Of a stretch of 64,000 bases of DNA, positions 1 through 43,300 are shown piece by piece. Location of the stretch: assembly GCA_009760855.2 (NCBI GenBank), contig WPIO01000027.1:4433501-4497500 (forward strand), written 5' to 3'. Made by a program: the position numbers and the translations under genes. A model generated the notes under the pieces. The model did not search any database. It was given only the letters and a program-made list of their open reading frames with translations, and was not told the DNA's origin. This DNA is from Cristatella mucedo (taxonomy: Eukaryota; Bryozoa; Phylactolaemata; Cristatellidae). The stretch's first letter is position 1; the number at the start of each line of letters is the position of its first letter.

Positions 1-789
1 TATCAGCCACACGTCCGACAGTGCACTGTGCGTGAGTACTGAGGCCATCACAGGCCAAGGCGAGTCACGTTCTGTTACTTGTTTCTGTTACTAGTGAAGG
101 GTGAGCTAAGACAGTCCGATTCAAGGTACATAACTACTGGGGAAGAAAAAAAGGCTCAAAAGAGATAGTCATCCCCTCAAAATACACATGGACATGTCAG
201 AACATTAGCCAGCCCTGCAAACTAAAACGCCCTCATTTCCACGAGTCGGTAGCAGAGTGAGCTGCAAGAAGGTGGCAGGGTCTAGGAAACGATGCACCGC
301 TGCCCAACGCATCACCCCCGAACCGTCTTGATGGATTGTGCAGCGCTGAATAGTGTTTTGTATCAGTTGCGACATTTACGACAGACTAGTTGCTGAGTTT
401 TGCATAAGTTTCACTATAAGCAAGTTATTGCACAGGCAAGACGACCTGCTACAAGAGATAGCAAAGCTGGGTTGACACAAATGTAACTACTAATGTGTCT
501 CAGGTACCATCATCTAACATGTCTGCCCTAATTCTTTCGATGGCACTTAGGGGAACAATGAGAACATTTGTTAAACAAATTTGATCAATTTAAAAGTAAA
601 CGTAGACACCCTTACATCCTCGAACTTTACATTCTGGAATAATGCTTTATTAATACATGCTATAGTTTTTTTGAGATGGGTCAAGAGTTTTAAAAAGTGT
701 CCTGCATCTACAGAAGGGTTTAGCATATTCGCATAATACATAGTATTGAATATGTTGATTTTTTTTTTATAGATTGTCTTGTTGGGACA

Positions 790-1215
790 GACTTACCTTG
801 ACTCTCTAATGATGCCAGAAGGTTGCCATCGAAGCTCTTGTTACAGCAAGTTAACGTTTCTACGATGGCATGGCGATCGATCCACCGGTTTCCATAATGC
901 GAATGATATTAAATTCGGGGACAAATTCTAGATCTTGTGATATCTCTTTAAGCCTGCCTCTTTTATTATTAAACGTGAACTGGAAGGCAGAACGTACTGT
1001 GGAACTGACGCTTACCTGATGAAGATCCAATGTATACCACGATTCCAGTCCATAAGCCCATAACCGTTCGTGAGGGCACATATACAAGCCAGCAGCTCGA
1101 TCAAAAAACACAATATTGTGAAGATATAGCTGCTGAGGCACTCACTTTCATGTTCATGTTGTACATCTTGGATGGAGTCGGTGGACCATCATCTTGTTCA
1201 GCAGTACGGCTAGGA
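790..1215 (-). CDS. Possible exons of an unidentified minus-strand gene
   Basis: Three open segments end at consensus donors: about 1,215-1,152 (DDGPPTPSKMYN, ATGAAA|GTGAGT), about 1,130-1,017 (GLYMCPHERLWAYGLESW, CATCAG|GTAAGC) and about 880-797 (WIDRHAIVETL...FDGNLLASLESQ, CAAG|GTAAGT). The peptides look like conserved protein but I cannot name the family, and acceptors are weak. Treat as a pointer to a neighbouring gene 3' of claspin. Confidence 0.25.
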
Positions 1216-2619
1216 GCTTGAGGAGCTTAAGTAAAGAACAGAAGCCTAACTTCAGCTTTTGTCACATGCACACAATGAAATAGATATGTCCCACAGAGCA
1301 GGGCCAAACCTCACTGGACTTGGACTCAACATCAGACCGAGCATACGACGGGTTAGGCAGAGAACTGCATCATGTGAAAACCGCAAGTATCGGCCAAAAT
1401 GGAAGTGCACTCAGAGGCTACACGAGCCGGGTGTCACAGCTATGTAAGACACACCTGAAGGTTTGTTGAGCCTGATTAAGCTATTCGCAGTATAAGTTCA
1501 AAAAATTTCAAAAGTAACAAATGAAGGCTGGTGTTCTAGAAATTAATATTCTAGCACATTATGCTAGCCCGGAATGCGCAGACATTCTCCTGCTCACGAG
1601 ACTGTATGATAAAAAGTGTGGAAATTCAAGCAGAAAATGCAAATCTTTAACTCCGACTGAAACTTTAAAAAAGTGTGCCACATTAGGTGGGTACTTGAGC
1701 AATCACAACGTGTATTTTTGGCACCACACATAAGGACCTGAGCATAAATAATCAACAAGATAACATGCAAAAAAGCATTACACTTGGACACGGTAGACCT
1801 TAGTTTATGCATGAAGCATTCCACACTAAAAGGCAAGCCATACCGAGGCAAATTATTTAGCATTCAGAGCAATAAATGCCTGCCATTCAAGCAGGCTTTA
1901 AGAAGCAGCAGATTGTGACGTGCACCCAGCAAACTCCTCAAGATACCCTTTAGTTGTTGAAGCTCAACAAGCTTGTAGTAAACTAACCGAACGTGTAGCA
2001 GGAAGGACTTTACTTATCAAAATCCGGTTCAACCGAGAACCTGTTTCAACATTTGACTGTTACGTTCTTGCTGTGTATGGGCAGACCGGAAGAAATTGGG
2101 AAGAAAGCAAGGCTTTGTCTTAAACCAGAAGCAGAGGTAAGTTGCTTGCACTTCGTGACCCGTGGCAACGTAGGTTCGCGTCAGTTCTTCAGCAGGCAAT
2201 ACTATACTGCCTACTGCAAGGGGGTGTGGGTGTGAGAGCCAAAAGGCTCTTCTGCCAATATATAAACGAGCCTCTTAAATCAGCTGGTCTTTACTTTATC
2301 GGTACAGTAACATGAAATTGTAGGAAAACATACAGCCAAACTCGTTTATCGGTCAAAGTAGGAAGGTCCAATTTGCAATTCTAGCTTAGTTTAGCTATAA
2401 GAGACTACCATCTTGCCTGACGAGCTTTCAGCCTTAATTGAGCTTGGAAGAGAAAGTCTTCATGAATGCCTAAGCAAAGCCGCATGTTGGCTATGGCCAT
2501 AAACGCATGCAGTCAGCCACAAAGAAAAAATATCTGCTTCCAGAATTTGCTCTGTGCTAAGAGCAGCAGCAACGGTACACTATTCAGGTGACCATATGAA
2601 CCTCTTATCCTTGCACGGC
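1216..2619. other. No recognised gene
   Basis: Only short chance open frames in mixed composition. No splice-bounded coding segment is convincing. Confidence 0.4.
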
Positions 2620-3206
2620 AGCTATTTACACATTACTCCACTTCTCGCCGACCTGCACTGGTTACCAGTCAAGCAACGGATTGACTTCAAGGTTTTGTCG
2701 CTCACTTTTAGGTCTCTTCATTCTATGGCTCCAGCCTATCTTTCAGATATACTACCCCATCAGGCAAAGCCTCGTACCACTCGCTTTTCGGAATCCAACA
2801 GTCTAGAAATACCTCGTACAAACCTTAAATCCTTTGGAGACCGTGCATTTAGCTCGTATGCTCCCACAGCCCGGAACTCCCTCCCGACCTGCATCAGAAC
2901 ATCCCCCGACCTGACCACATTTAAAAGAAACTTAAAAACATACCTATTTAGGACAGCATTTAGTGGGTCCTTGTGATTCGTCCTCGATGTGCTTATGCGT
3001 GCTGACACTGTTCATGCTGCCACTAACCACATTTGCATGCTGACCCAGTGCATGTAACCCCTAACCATGTTATTCATTTTGTTTGTTTTTCAAGCATGAT
3101 TTTACTTACTATTCTATTGCGTATCACTTTGCAGCAAATGTAAAGCGCCTAGAAAGAGATTAAGTTCTCTGAGGGCGCTTTATCAAGTGCAATATTATTA
3201 TTATTT
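2620..3206 (+). mobile_element. LINE 3' fragment
   Basis: It carries the C-terminal LINE ORF segment (LLADLHWLPVKQRIDFKV ... FGDRAFSSYAP), the 3' UTR, the hairpin-like AAGCGCC...GGCGCTT tail and (ATT)n. Its last 270 bp look identical to those of the copy at 15,838. Confidence 0.9.
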
Positions 3207-3239
3207 CTTTAGGTAGATGCTATAGCAGCACATGGGAAG

Positions 3240-3510
3240 CAGCACGATGCCATTAAAGGCCCAGGTTGTACAAACAGTTTCCATGATACGTGAAGGTCGG
3301 CAAAAACATGTAGCCTTGGGCTGCTCAACCCCAACAAATGCGTGTGCAACTTTAACATACTTGCTGTTTGTGCTTTTGCCACTCTGTCAGCTTTCGCCTG
3401 CATTCTAGCTCTAGCTTCGGCAACCAACGACTTCCAAATGCGATCAATTTTGGGGTCACTCTTCGGCCTCAAAGGCAAAAAGTCGAAAATGTCTTCGGGC
3501 GGAGCCTGCA
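3240..3510 (-). CDS. Possible exon of an unidentified gene
   Basis: A strong acceptor (GTGTTGCAG|GC) near 3,510 opens a minus-strand frame with EDIFDFLPLRP, DPKIDRIWKSL and EARARMQAKADRVAK. This has protein-like composition with a basic helix. I do not recognise the protein. It could belong to the 3' end of claspin or to a neighbouring gene on the same strand. Confidence 0.3.
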
Positions 3511-3649
3511 ACACGTGTCGTATCCATGGTAGGTATAAAAGAATAAACGAATCCATTATGCATTGTAGCAGTCTTTGCCCTCCAAAAAGCACGACATGCA
3601 AGACATCTACAAGCTCAAACAAGCATTCAAAAGCACACTAGAAAAAATA

Positions 3650-3785
3650 TAATTCATTTAGGTAGCGCCCCAAGAAAAATTAATCTCTATTCAGGCGCTT
3701 CACATATGCCTTGGGGCTCGAGCCCACGACCTCAGTCAGACCTTGGTCGGGGCGAGCGCCTTAACCACTAGACCAAACCAGCTCG
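3650..3785 (-). mobile_element. tRNA-derived SINE with LINE-like tail
   Basis: On the minus strand a tRNA-like head has box A (TGGTCTAGTGGTTAAGGCGC) and box B (GGTCGTGGGCTCGAGCCC). It is followed by a tail AGCGCCTGAATAGAGATTAA...GGGGCGCTACC that resembles the LINE 3' tail, so it was probably mobilised by that LINE. Confidence 0.8.
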
Positions 3786-3875
3786 AAGACATTCAATGCA
3801 GATAGTGAGTTGGGCTGCTGGTTCGTAACATGCACTGAATAGTGCACAGGTAAGCACACAAGTAAGAACAAAAAA

Positions 3876-4046
3876 TCGTTCACCGGAGAAAGCTTAGCAG
3901 AATTGACACGTCTTGGCCTGAGATCTGAATGATACCAAGGGGATGAAAGTGTCCACAGAAACCTGAAGGAAGATACAGACTTTCGAGGACTAGGAACTGA
4001 AGGCTGAATTATAAAATTCAATTTAGTGTGGAGCTGAGAGACAACT
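3876..4046 (-). CDS. Possible C-terminal claspin exon
   Basis: After a good acceptor (TGCTTTCAG) this minus-strand open frame reads PSPRKSVSSFRFLWTLSSP, which loosely recalls the FVFHTLSP element near the claspin C terminus. No phase check is possible because the preceding exon was not found, and the frame runs on into a SINE. It may be chance. Confidence 0.25.
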
Positions 4047-4749
4047 GAAAGCAGAGAAGTGGGTGATGAAGAGCACACTGGAAGTCGGACATGTTAGCTA
4101 GTTTAGGTGCGAGAAGCAACCTGTAGGCCAGAGAGAGATCGTAAAGCTGATTTAATGTTTGATAGAATTCTGCTGAATCTCATACCAGCACTTGAAATAA
4201 TTGGTCACCAAGTCGTTCTTGAGCACTTATCATATCGCCAGGAGCAGACACGAGATGACTACGGATAAGATTCTATATCAGTGGGAGATTTCAGACCATA
4301 TATGCCAACGGTCACTTCAACAGGCACTTCACACCACTTCTCACATATCCACACTCATTTCCCATGAAGTGTGTCGTATCGACTTCCGAGATTCTAATCA
4401 GCCTTGAGGTCCCTATATTCTATTGCTCCGGCCAACTCACCGTAAATACATCCTTATCAGGCTTTGCATCATCCGACCAACTGTTTATTTGACCCACAGT
4501 TCTTTAGCTGTGACTCGAACCAATCTCAAACCATTTAGAAAATATGACTGAAGTTCATATACTCCCCTCGTATTCTGGAACTCACTATCGACTGACACTA
4601 CGACCCGCAGCTCAGAAATTTCACAAGAAGCTAAAAATCCACACATAAAAACCGACAGAATTTAGTCTCTCTGCGTGAATAGTCCTTCGTGCGGTTACTC
4701 GCGCTAATAACGTGCTTGCTATCACTGCTTATTAGTTATGATCGAGCGC

Positions 4750-5036
4750 AATAATACATTTGCCTCCAGAGCACTTAATCTCTTTCTAGGCACTACATCT
4801 GCTGCAAAGGAAGCACGATCGAATGGTTATTAGTAGCTTGCTCAATAAACGAGAACAACATGGTTAGGGTGACACGTACAGGGTCAACATGCAAGTATGG
4901 TCAGTGGCAGCATGCACAGTGTCAGCAGCAGAAGCACACAAAGGACGAATCACATGAACCCACAAAATGCTGTAATGAAAAGGTGCGTTTTAGCGTCTTT
5001 TTATATGTGGTCAAGTCAGAAGATGCCATGACGGGG
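4750..5036 (-). mobile_element. LINE 3' fragment, minus
   Basis: The 3' UTR and tail of the same family in reverse, abutting a plus-strand copy at 5,037, so the two lie back to back. Confidence 0.75.
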
Positions 5037-6107
5037 CCATGGGTTGTGCGTGACTACTGTAAATCGTACCAATCGATCCTAGCAATGGCCAAGTCCAGTT
5101 TCTATAAAGACATTGTTGATTCACAGATGCACAATTCAAACAAGCAGATGTTTACGATCGACCATCTCATTTACTGCTACCAAGTTAGCTCCGTGACTAG
5201 TGATGATCTAGCTGATCGCTTCTCTAGCTTATTTATCAACAACTTGGACAAGATCGAGGAGTCCAACCATAGGGTGGCAGTAACCCCCCTGAAATCGCAT
5301 CCCTAAATTCAACACAGCACCTTAATGCCTACATTCAAGGAAGCCACTAATGACCTAGTTCTGAAGCTCCTATCCCAATCAAAGAAGAAAACTAGTCCTA
5401 TGAACACTATATATTCCCACTGTACTAAGGATGCATACATCTGCTGGAGCCATGCATAACTAAAATCATAAATGTCATTAGCCGTAGGTCATGTCCCAGA
5501 GCCTTTCAAAGAGGCTGAAGTCAAGCCATTGCTTGAAAAAGCAACTCTAGACCGAGAGAACTTGAGCAATTTCCGCCTAGTCTCCCTACTACCGTTCCTA
5601 TAAAAGACACTCGAACGAGTCATGGCAGTCCAGCTGAACTGATATTGAAACTTCCCACTTAACTAGTAAGTTCCGGTCTGGGCTAATCCCTCCACAGAGT
5701 CGGCATTACTTCGGAATGCAAATATAGGTAGAGAATCTCTGCTTGTTTTGCTCGATCTTTCGGCAGCTTTTGATACCATCGATCAAGTCCTTCTTGAGCA
5801 ACTCTTATCTTGCCTGGGCGTCACTGGCACTGCATTGCAATGGTTCAGGTATTATCTCAGTGGGAAACTCCAGAGTATTCACGTGAACGGACAAAGATCA
5901 TCCGAGGAACCTCTGAAATATGGGGGAGGGGGCCCTCAGGGCTCCGTGCTTAGTTCCGTTCTTTTCACGGTTTATACTCTCCCTCTCCCCGATGCAGAAT
6001 CTAGGCTTTCATTTCCATGCTGTTGACACTCATTTGTACCTTTGCTTTGATCCTTCCCAGCCCTTCGGCACGTCGGATTCTCTCACTCTTTTGCTGCATG
6101 TATTGAT

Positions 6108-6204
<97 letters not shown>

Positions 6205-7137
6205 GGATGGCAGCAAACGTTCCTTAATTGGATGATGATAGAATTAACTTACTAGCTATGGGCAAACCAAGTGTGATTCAGAAACAGGAAAGGTTGACGT
6301 TCACAATCGGCTCTGCAAGCACATCTGCTGAAAATCTGCACGAAATCTAGGTGCCCTGTTCCAATGTGATCTTTCAGTAGACGACCACACTAGCTCTACA
6401 GTCAAGTTTGCCTGATGTTAGCTTATAACGTTGCTAAAATTCGAGCTCGTTTAGACAGGGACATCACATTTAAATTAGTCATTGCATTTGTGACATCCCG
6501 TCTTGACTTCTGTAACTCAACTGCTTGCTGGCCCACCGGCCTGTGCACTCAGGCATTTACAGCTGGTGCAAAACTGCAGCTAAGCTTGTCTGTCTTTAGC
6601 TTCGCGGTTGCAGCATCTCACTGCTTCTCGCCGACCTGCACTGGCTCCCAGTCAAGCAATGCATCGACTCCAAGGCTTTGTCACTCACTTTTAGGTCTCT
6701 TCATTCTTTGAATCCAGCATACCTATCAGATCTACTTCCACACAAGGCTAAGCGTAGTACCACCTGCTTTTTGGTATATATTTGTTTACCTATACCTCGT
6801 ATGATCCTTTGGAGACCGGTGCCTTTAGTTCGTGTGCTTCGCAAGCCTGGTACTCACTCCGACTTGCGTCACGACATAGCATGACTTGACCACACTTAAA
6901 AAGTAACTACAAACGCATTTATCACAGCATTTAGTGGGTCCACGTGATTCGTCCTTTGCGTGCTGACACTAACAATATTTGCATGCTGACCATGTGCATG
7001 TCACCCTATTCATATAATGCTTGTTGTCATTGAGCATGCAACCACTAACCATCCGACCGAGCTTTCTTTGCAGCAATTGTAAAGTACCTAGACAGAGAAT
7101 GAGTTCTCTGAGGGTGCTATAACAAATGTATTTCACT
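5037..7137 (+). mobile_element. LINE, longest plus copy
   Basis: It covers the end of the endonuclease/linker region, the RT core (LDLSAAFDTIDQVLLEQLLS, GPQGSVLSSVLF) and the 3' end. It has many stops. An (AC)n microsatellite has expanded at the RT core around 6,109-6,200. Confidence 0.88.
6109..6200. repeat. (AC)n microsatellite
   Basis: About 46 AC units, inside a LINE reverse transcriptase remnant. Confidence 0.98.
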
Positions 7138-7139
7138 AA

Positions 7140-8403
7140 CTAATTGACAGGCTTCGTGTCTAGCTTATGTTAAGTGCACAATAAAGATTCAGCTCTCTTT
7201 GGCAGGTATACAAATGTCTACCATTTTTATTATTATTGTTTCTTTATCATGTACCCCACAAAACTCAAAGGCATTGGCAGGCAGGTCGTGGCCATATGTG
7301 CAGAAAGACATACGTGGATGGCCTAGCTGAAAGATATCAAGAGAAGCCAAGCAAGTAATGCTGTGATGAAAGCAGCATATGGGTTCACACTATACCGAGC
7401 AAAAACGTCTCTTGCCAAGAGCTGGTGGAGGCTTACTCTAACAACTAGACATCCTAAGGTGCTGCCGAGATTTAGCTAAGGATGCGAAAACCCACCTAAG
7501 GTTGCCGAAAGGCAGCGAATGGTAACTGACAGCATATTAGCTGATGCAAAACCTTTGACCTAGAGCAGTTGCACGTTAATGAGTTGTGTCTAAAGAGACG
7601 ATATGTGAAAGATGACTGCATGTGCTTTTGCAAATGGCTAGAATGCCTTTTACAATCAACGAGTGGCAGACTGAACGGCTGCCTTGACATTTTTCTAAAA
7701 AATAAAAGCTAAGCAGCCATTAATGGCAACCCACTTGATGACTGTCATTACAGTCAGTACCAGTCGTCAGGAGAGTCAGTTCCTAGGATCTGGCCAGCAC
7801 TCAATTATTTTGCCTCAGCACGGATCTAATGGGGTTTAGATTTTCAAACTGCATATACATCGGTTTTCACGATGACGATTGACAATCGATAATTCCTACT
7901 GCTAGCAGGATTCAAACTTATAATAGTAAGCATTCACAAGGCCAGAGATGAGGGGCCCATTCTTGACAGTGAGCTGCAAAACAACACCAGTTTGGCCGGC
8001 TGGCTTTATATATCGGGATGTCAGTTTGAGATCAGCTAAACCTAAAACGCATTGCTTGGACTACCCCGAACAACCCGAAGAAAACGGTTCACACATTTTG
8101 CACGGCCTTCACAACAAACGAGTAATAAGAAACTTCATTAAGTCTACGACTCTGCAAGTGCTGATATAGCAGGCAGAATATTTCTGGGTCAGACCATGCT
8201 CATGCCCCAAGAGACGACTTCGCACACATGGTGCCAAGCAAAAATCGTAATATCACGGGATTGGTATGCACTCGGAGACAGTTACAAACAGGTTGTACAC
8301 AAATGAAGCATGAGAAAGACTGTGAGCGACATGTACAGATCCAGCAAGACATCGACAGCTGTCAGAAAGTGGTCAGCTGTGGCCGACTCGGCTGCTTGCT
8401 TAC
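7140..8403. other. No recognised gene; expected claspin 3' exons not seen
   Basis: Unique-looking sequence after exon 17. I searched for the EDSQF-type block that normally follows EREQWL and did not find it. Confidence 0.4.
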
Positions 8404-39818
<31,415 letters not shown>

Positions 39819-39827
39819 GCCCACGTA

Positions 39828-39977
39828 TTTGGCGCGCAAAGAGCGCCGGCGGAAGTTGACAGGCGCGCGCACTAGGCCTGGCTTTTCCGGTGCCCGCGTC
39901 CGTCCACGGTGGCGTGGGCCTTCATTGGTCAGCCGGCACCCTCCAATCCGAAAAGTGGGCATCGGCTGGCCCCGCCC
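39828..39977 (-). promoter_or_regulatory. Claspin promoter with E2F palindrome
   Basis: The palindromic E2F-type site TTTGGCGCGCAAA lies at 39,828-39,840, 10 bp upstream of the claspin ATG. An ETS-like GGAAGT is at 39,851-39,856, CCAAT boxes are at 39,924-39,928 (minus strand) and 39,943-39,947 (plus strand), and a GC box CCCCGCCC is at 39,970-39,977. Several CpGs cluster here. Claspin is known as an S-phase, E2F-regulated gene in vertebrates, so this layout fits. There is no obvious TATA box. Confidence 0.75.
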
Positions 39978-40314
39978 ACCCTGTAGTATGTTTTGAACGT
40001 TATGTAGAATAGGGCACGACCGTGTTGCAAGTAAAGTCTCGTTTCCGAACATTTCCATCTCAAAACTCCTCGATGTTCGCGCAAGCTCACATCTCAAAGT
40101 TTTTCGACGAAAACGTTCCGAAACGAGCCTTTACTTACCAAATGAATTTAGTAGTTGTAGTTTTTTCACTCGATTGTTAAACAACTGACTTACTTTATAT
40201 CAATATATTAGTAATTTTTTTAAAATTTTTAATTAAATATTTTATTTATATTTATATATATATCGAATCCGTTATCATAAGGGAAACTCTTTTTACACTG
40301 AAGCCAGAAGACTA

Positions 40315-43300
40315 ATGAATATTGACGACATAGCAACAGGAAATAGTGTTGCTTCAAGACTTCATAAATTTAAACTAACAGTTATTGGAGATAGTGGAAA
40401 ACACGAACGTTATGTTCTTAAAGGTAAAGACTATCCAGCTACTGAAATCGACGACTTCTTTAATATTATGGTACCGAGTTATAATAGTGTATTACTTGAT
40501 ATAACAAATAGATTTTCTTCTTCAAACGATAAACTAAGATAGCTGTACATTCATATCATGATAAAACTGATACTCTTAGTTATAATGTAATTACTAGTTC
40601 AAAATTACTTGCAGTTGTTAAAAGAACTGATTATACTAGTGTTATTTTAAATCAATTAAAATCACTAAAAGAATCAATAGATAAACTTATTGATTCAAAC
40701 CCAGGATCTGGTTGGAGATTAGTTTGAGTTAAAGGTCTTGAAATTAAAATGAGTGAATATGTTCTTAGAATGGGTTCTTCTTATTTAGAATTACCTCCTA
40801 CTTTACCAAAGAAAGGTTGTTGTATCAATATAAAGAATGAAGATAATTATTGTGCCTTGGTGTGTGTATTAAGATTTCTAAATCCTGTAACTAACGATCC
40901 TGGAAGATATGATGACTTATTTAAAATGTTAAAAAATGAGTATTCAACACTTAATGAATCACTATCAGAAATGGAATGGCCTCTCAAAGTAATTGATACT
41001 AAAAAATTAGATAAACTCTTTAAAATTAGCATACATGTTTATGAATATACTAGTAAATCTGGTATTTATCCTCTTAAAATTGTAAGTAGAAGATTAGAAA
41101 TTCCAAATAGACGCATTAATTTATTTAATTTAATCAATAAACCTGAAAAAAGTCATTATGTATTGATACAATTTTTTAGTAGTCATTGTAGAAATCCTAA
41201 GAAGGGAAGTTCGTTATTCTAATGCCATAGATGCATAGACAGATTCGTCACTTCTAAAGATTTAGAAAATCATTTACTTATGTGTAATGGTGTTAATTCT
41301 AATTATTCTACATTTAAAAATGCCAGGGCTTCAAGAAAATAAGAAAACAGGTAAAATAAAAGATACCTCACTTTTGAAATTCAGTGATCATGCTAAACTT
41401 ATTAAAGCACCATATACTTGTTGTGCAGATTTCGAGAGCTTGTGTGTAAAGACATGTGATCTTTGTTATGAAAGTATGTTATCAAACAATGTCAATCCAC
41501 AATATTGTAATAATAAGTTAACTACAGGTAAATGTAATGACTCATGTACAAATATACTTTAAGTTCCTTGTGGTTGCTGTGCAATTGTTGTTGACTATAA
41601 TGGAAATGATGTTAAGGAGTTTATACCTAGAGGAGAAAACTGTGTTGAGCTACTCTAAGAATTTTTAATAAATTATTCTAGTGAATTAAGAAAGAAGTTA
41701 TCCGAATTCAAAGAATTACCTGTTGATAATAATGATGAAGCAACAGAAATCTGTAAGAATTCTAATTGTCAAGGTTCTGTAAAAAAGGATTTGATAGTGA
41801 ACATGGTTTAATTGAAGTTAGAGATCACTATCATTTTACAGGTAAGTTTAGAGGAGCAGCTCATAAGCTTTGTAATTCTCTAGTTAGATTTCGTAAAAAT
41901 GATTGGAAACTTGGAGATTAGTTTGAGTTAAAGGTCTTGAAATTAAAATGAGTGAATATGTTCTTAGAATGGGTTCTTCTTATTTAGAATTACCTCCTAC
42001 TTTACCAAAGAAAGGTTGTTGTATCAATATAAAGAATGAAGATAATTATTGTGCCTTGGTGTGTGTATTAAGATTTCTAAATCCTGTAACTAACGATCCT
42101 GGAAGGTATGATGACTTATTTAAAATGTTAAAAAATGAGTATTCAACACTTAATGAATCACTATCAGAAATGGAATGGCCTCTCAAAGTAATTGATACTA
42201 AAAAATTAGATAAACTCTTTAAAATTAGCATACATGTTTATGAATATACTAGTAAATCTGGTATTTATCCTCTTAAAATTGTAAGTAGAAGATTAGAAAT
42301 TCCAAATAGACGCATTAATTTATTTAATTTAATCAATAAACCTGAAAAAAGTCATTATGTATTGATACAATTTTTTAGTAGTCATTGTAGAAATCCTAAG
42401 AAGGGAAGTTCGTTATTCTAATGCCATAGATGCATAGACAGATTCGTCACTTCTAAAGATTTAGAAAATCATTTACTTATGTGTAATGGTGTTAATTCTA
42501 ATTATTCTACATTAAAAATGCCAGGGCTTCAAGAAAATAAGAAAACAGGTAAAATAAAAGATACCTCACTTTTGAAATTCAGTGATCATGCTAAACTTAT
42601 TAAAGCACCATATACTTGTTGTGCAGATTTCGAGAGCTTGTGTGTAAAGACATGTGATCTTTGTTATGAAAGTATGTTATCAAACAATGTCAATCCACAA
42701 TATTGTAATAATAAGTTAACTACAGGTAAATGTAATGACTCATGTACAAATATACTTTAAGTTCCTTGTGGTTGCTGTGCAATTGTTGTTGACTATAATG
42801 GAAATGATGTTAAGGAGTTTATACCTAGAGGAGAAAACTGTGTTGAGCTACTCTAAGAATTTTTAATAAATTATTCTAGTGAATTAAGAAAGAAGTTATC
42901 CGAATTCAAAGAATTACCTGTTGATAATAATGATGAAGCAACAGAAATCTGTAAGAATTCTAATTGTCAAGGTTCTGTAAAAAAGGATTTGATAGTGAAC
43001 ATGGTTTAATTGAAGTTAGAGATCACTATCATTTTACAGGTAAGTTTAGAGGAGCAGCTCATAAGCTTTGTAATTCTCTAGTTAGATTTCGTAAAAATGA
43101 TTGGAAACTTCCTATCTTTATACATAATTTCAAAGGTTATGATTCTCAATTGATTGTAAAAGGAATCTCAACATTCAGTATTGACTGTAAGCCTGTGCTC
43201 ATAACATGAAAACTTATATGTCAATGTCATTTAATGATTTTGAATTCAAAGATTCTTATAATTTTATGAGTAATAAAATATGTGATATTGTTACTTCATT

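Noticed and set aside
2554-2976. Independent protein-coding gene of 140 codons
   Set aside because: The frame is the C-terminal part of the LINE ORF, repeated in many copies in the window.
5920-6255. Long His/Thr and Val/Cys open frames over (AC)n arrays (also at 27,000 and 35,600)
   Set aside because: They are translations of dinucleotide repeats.
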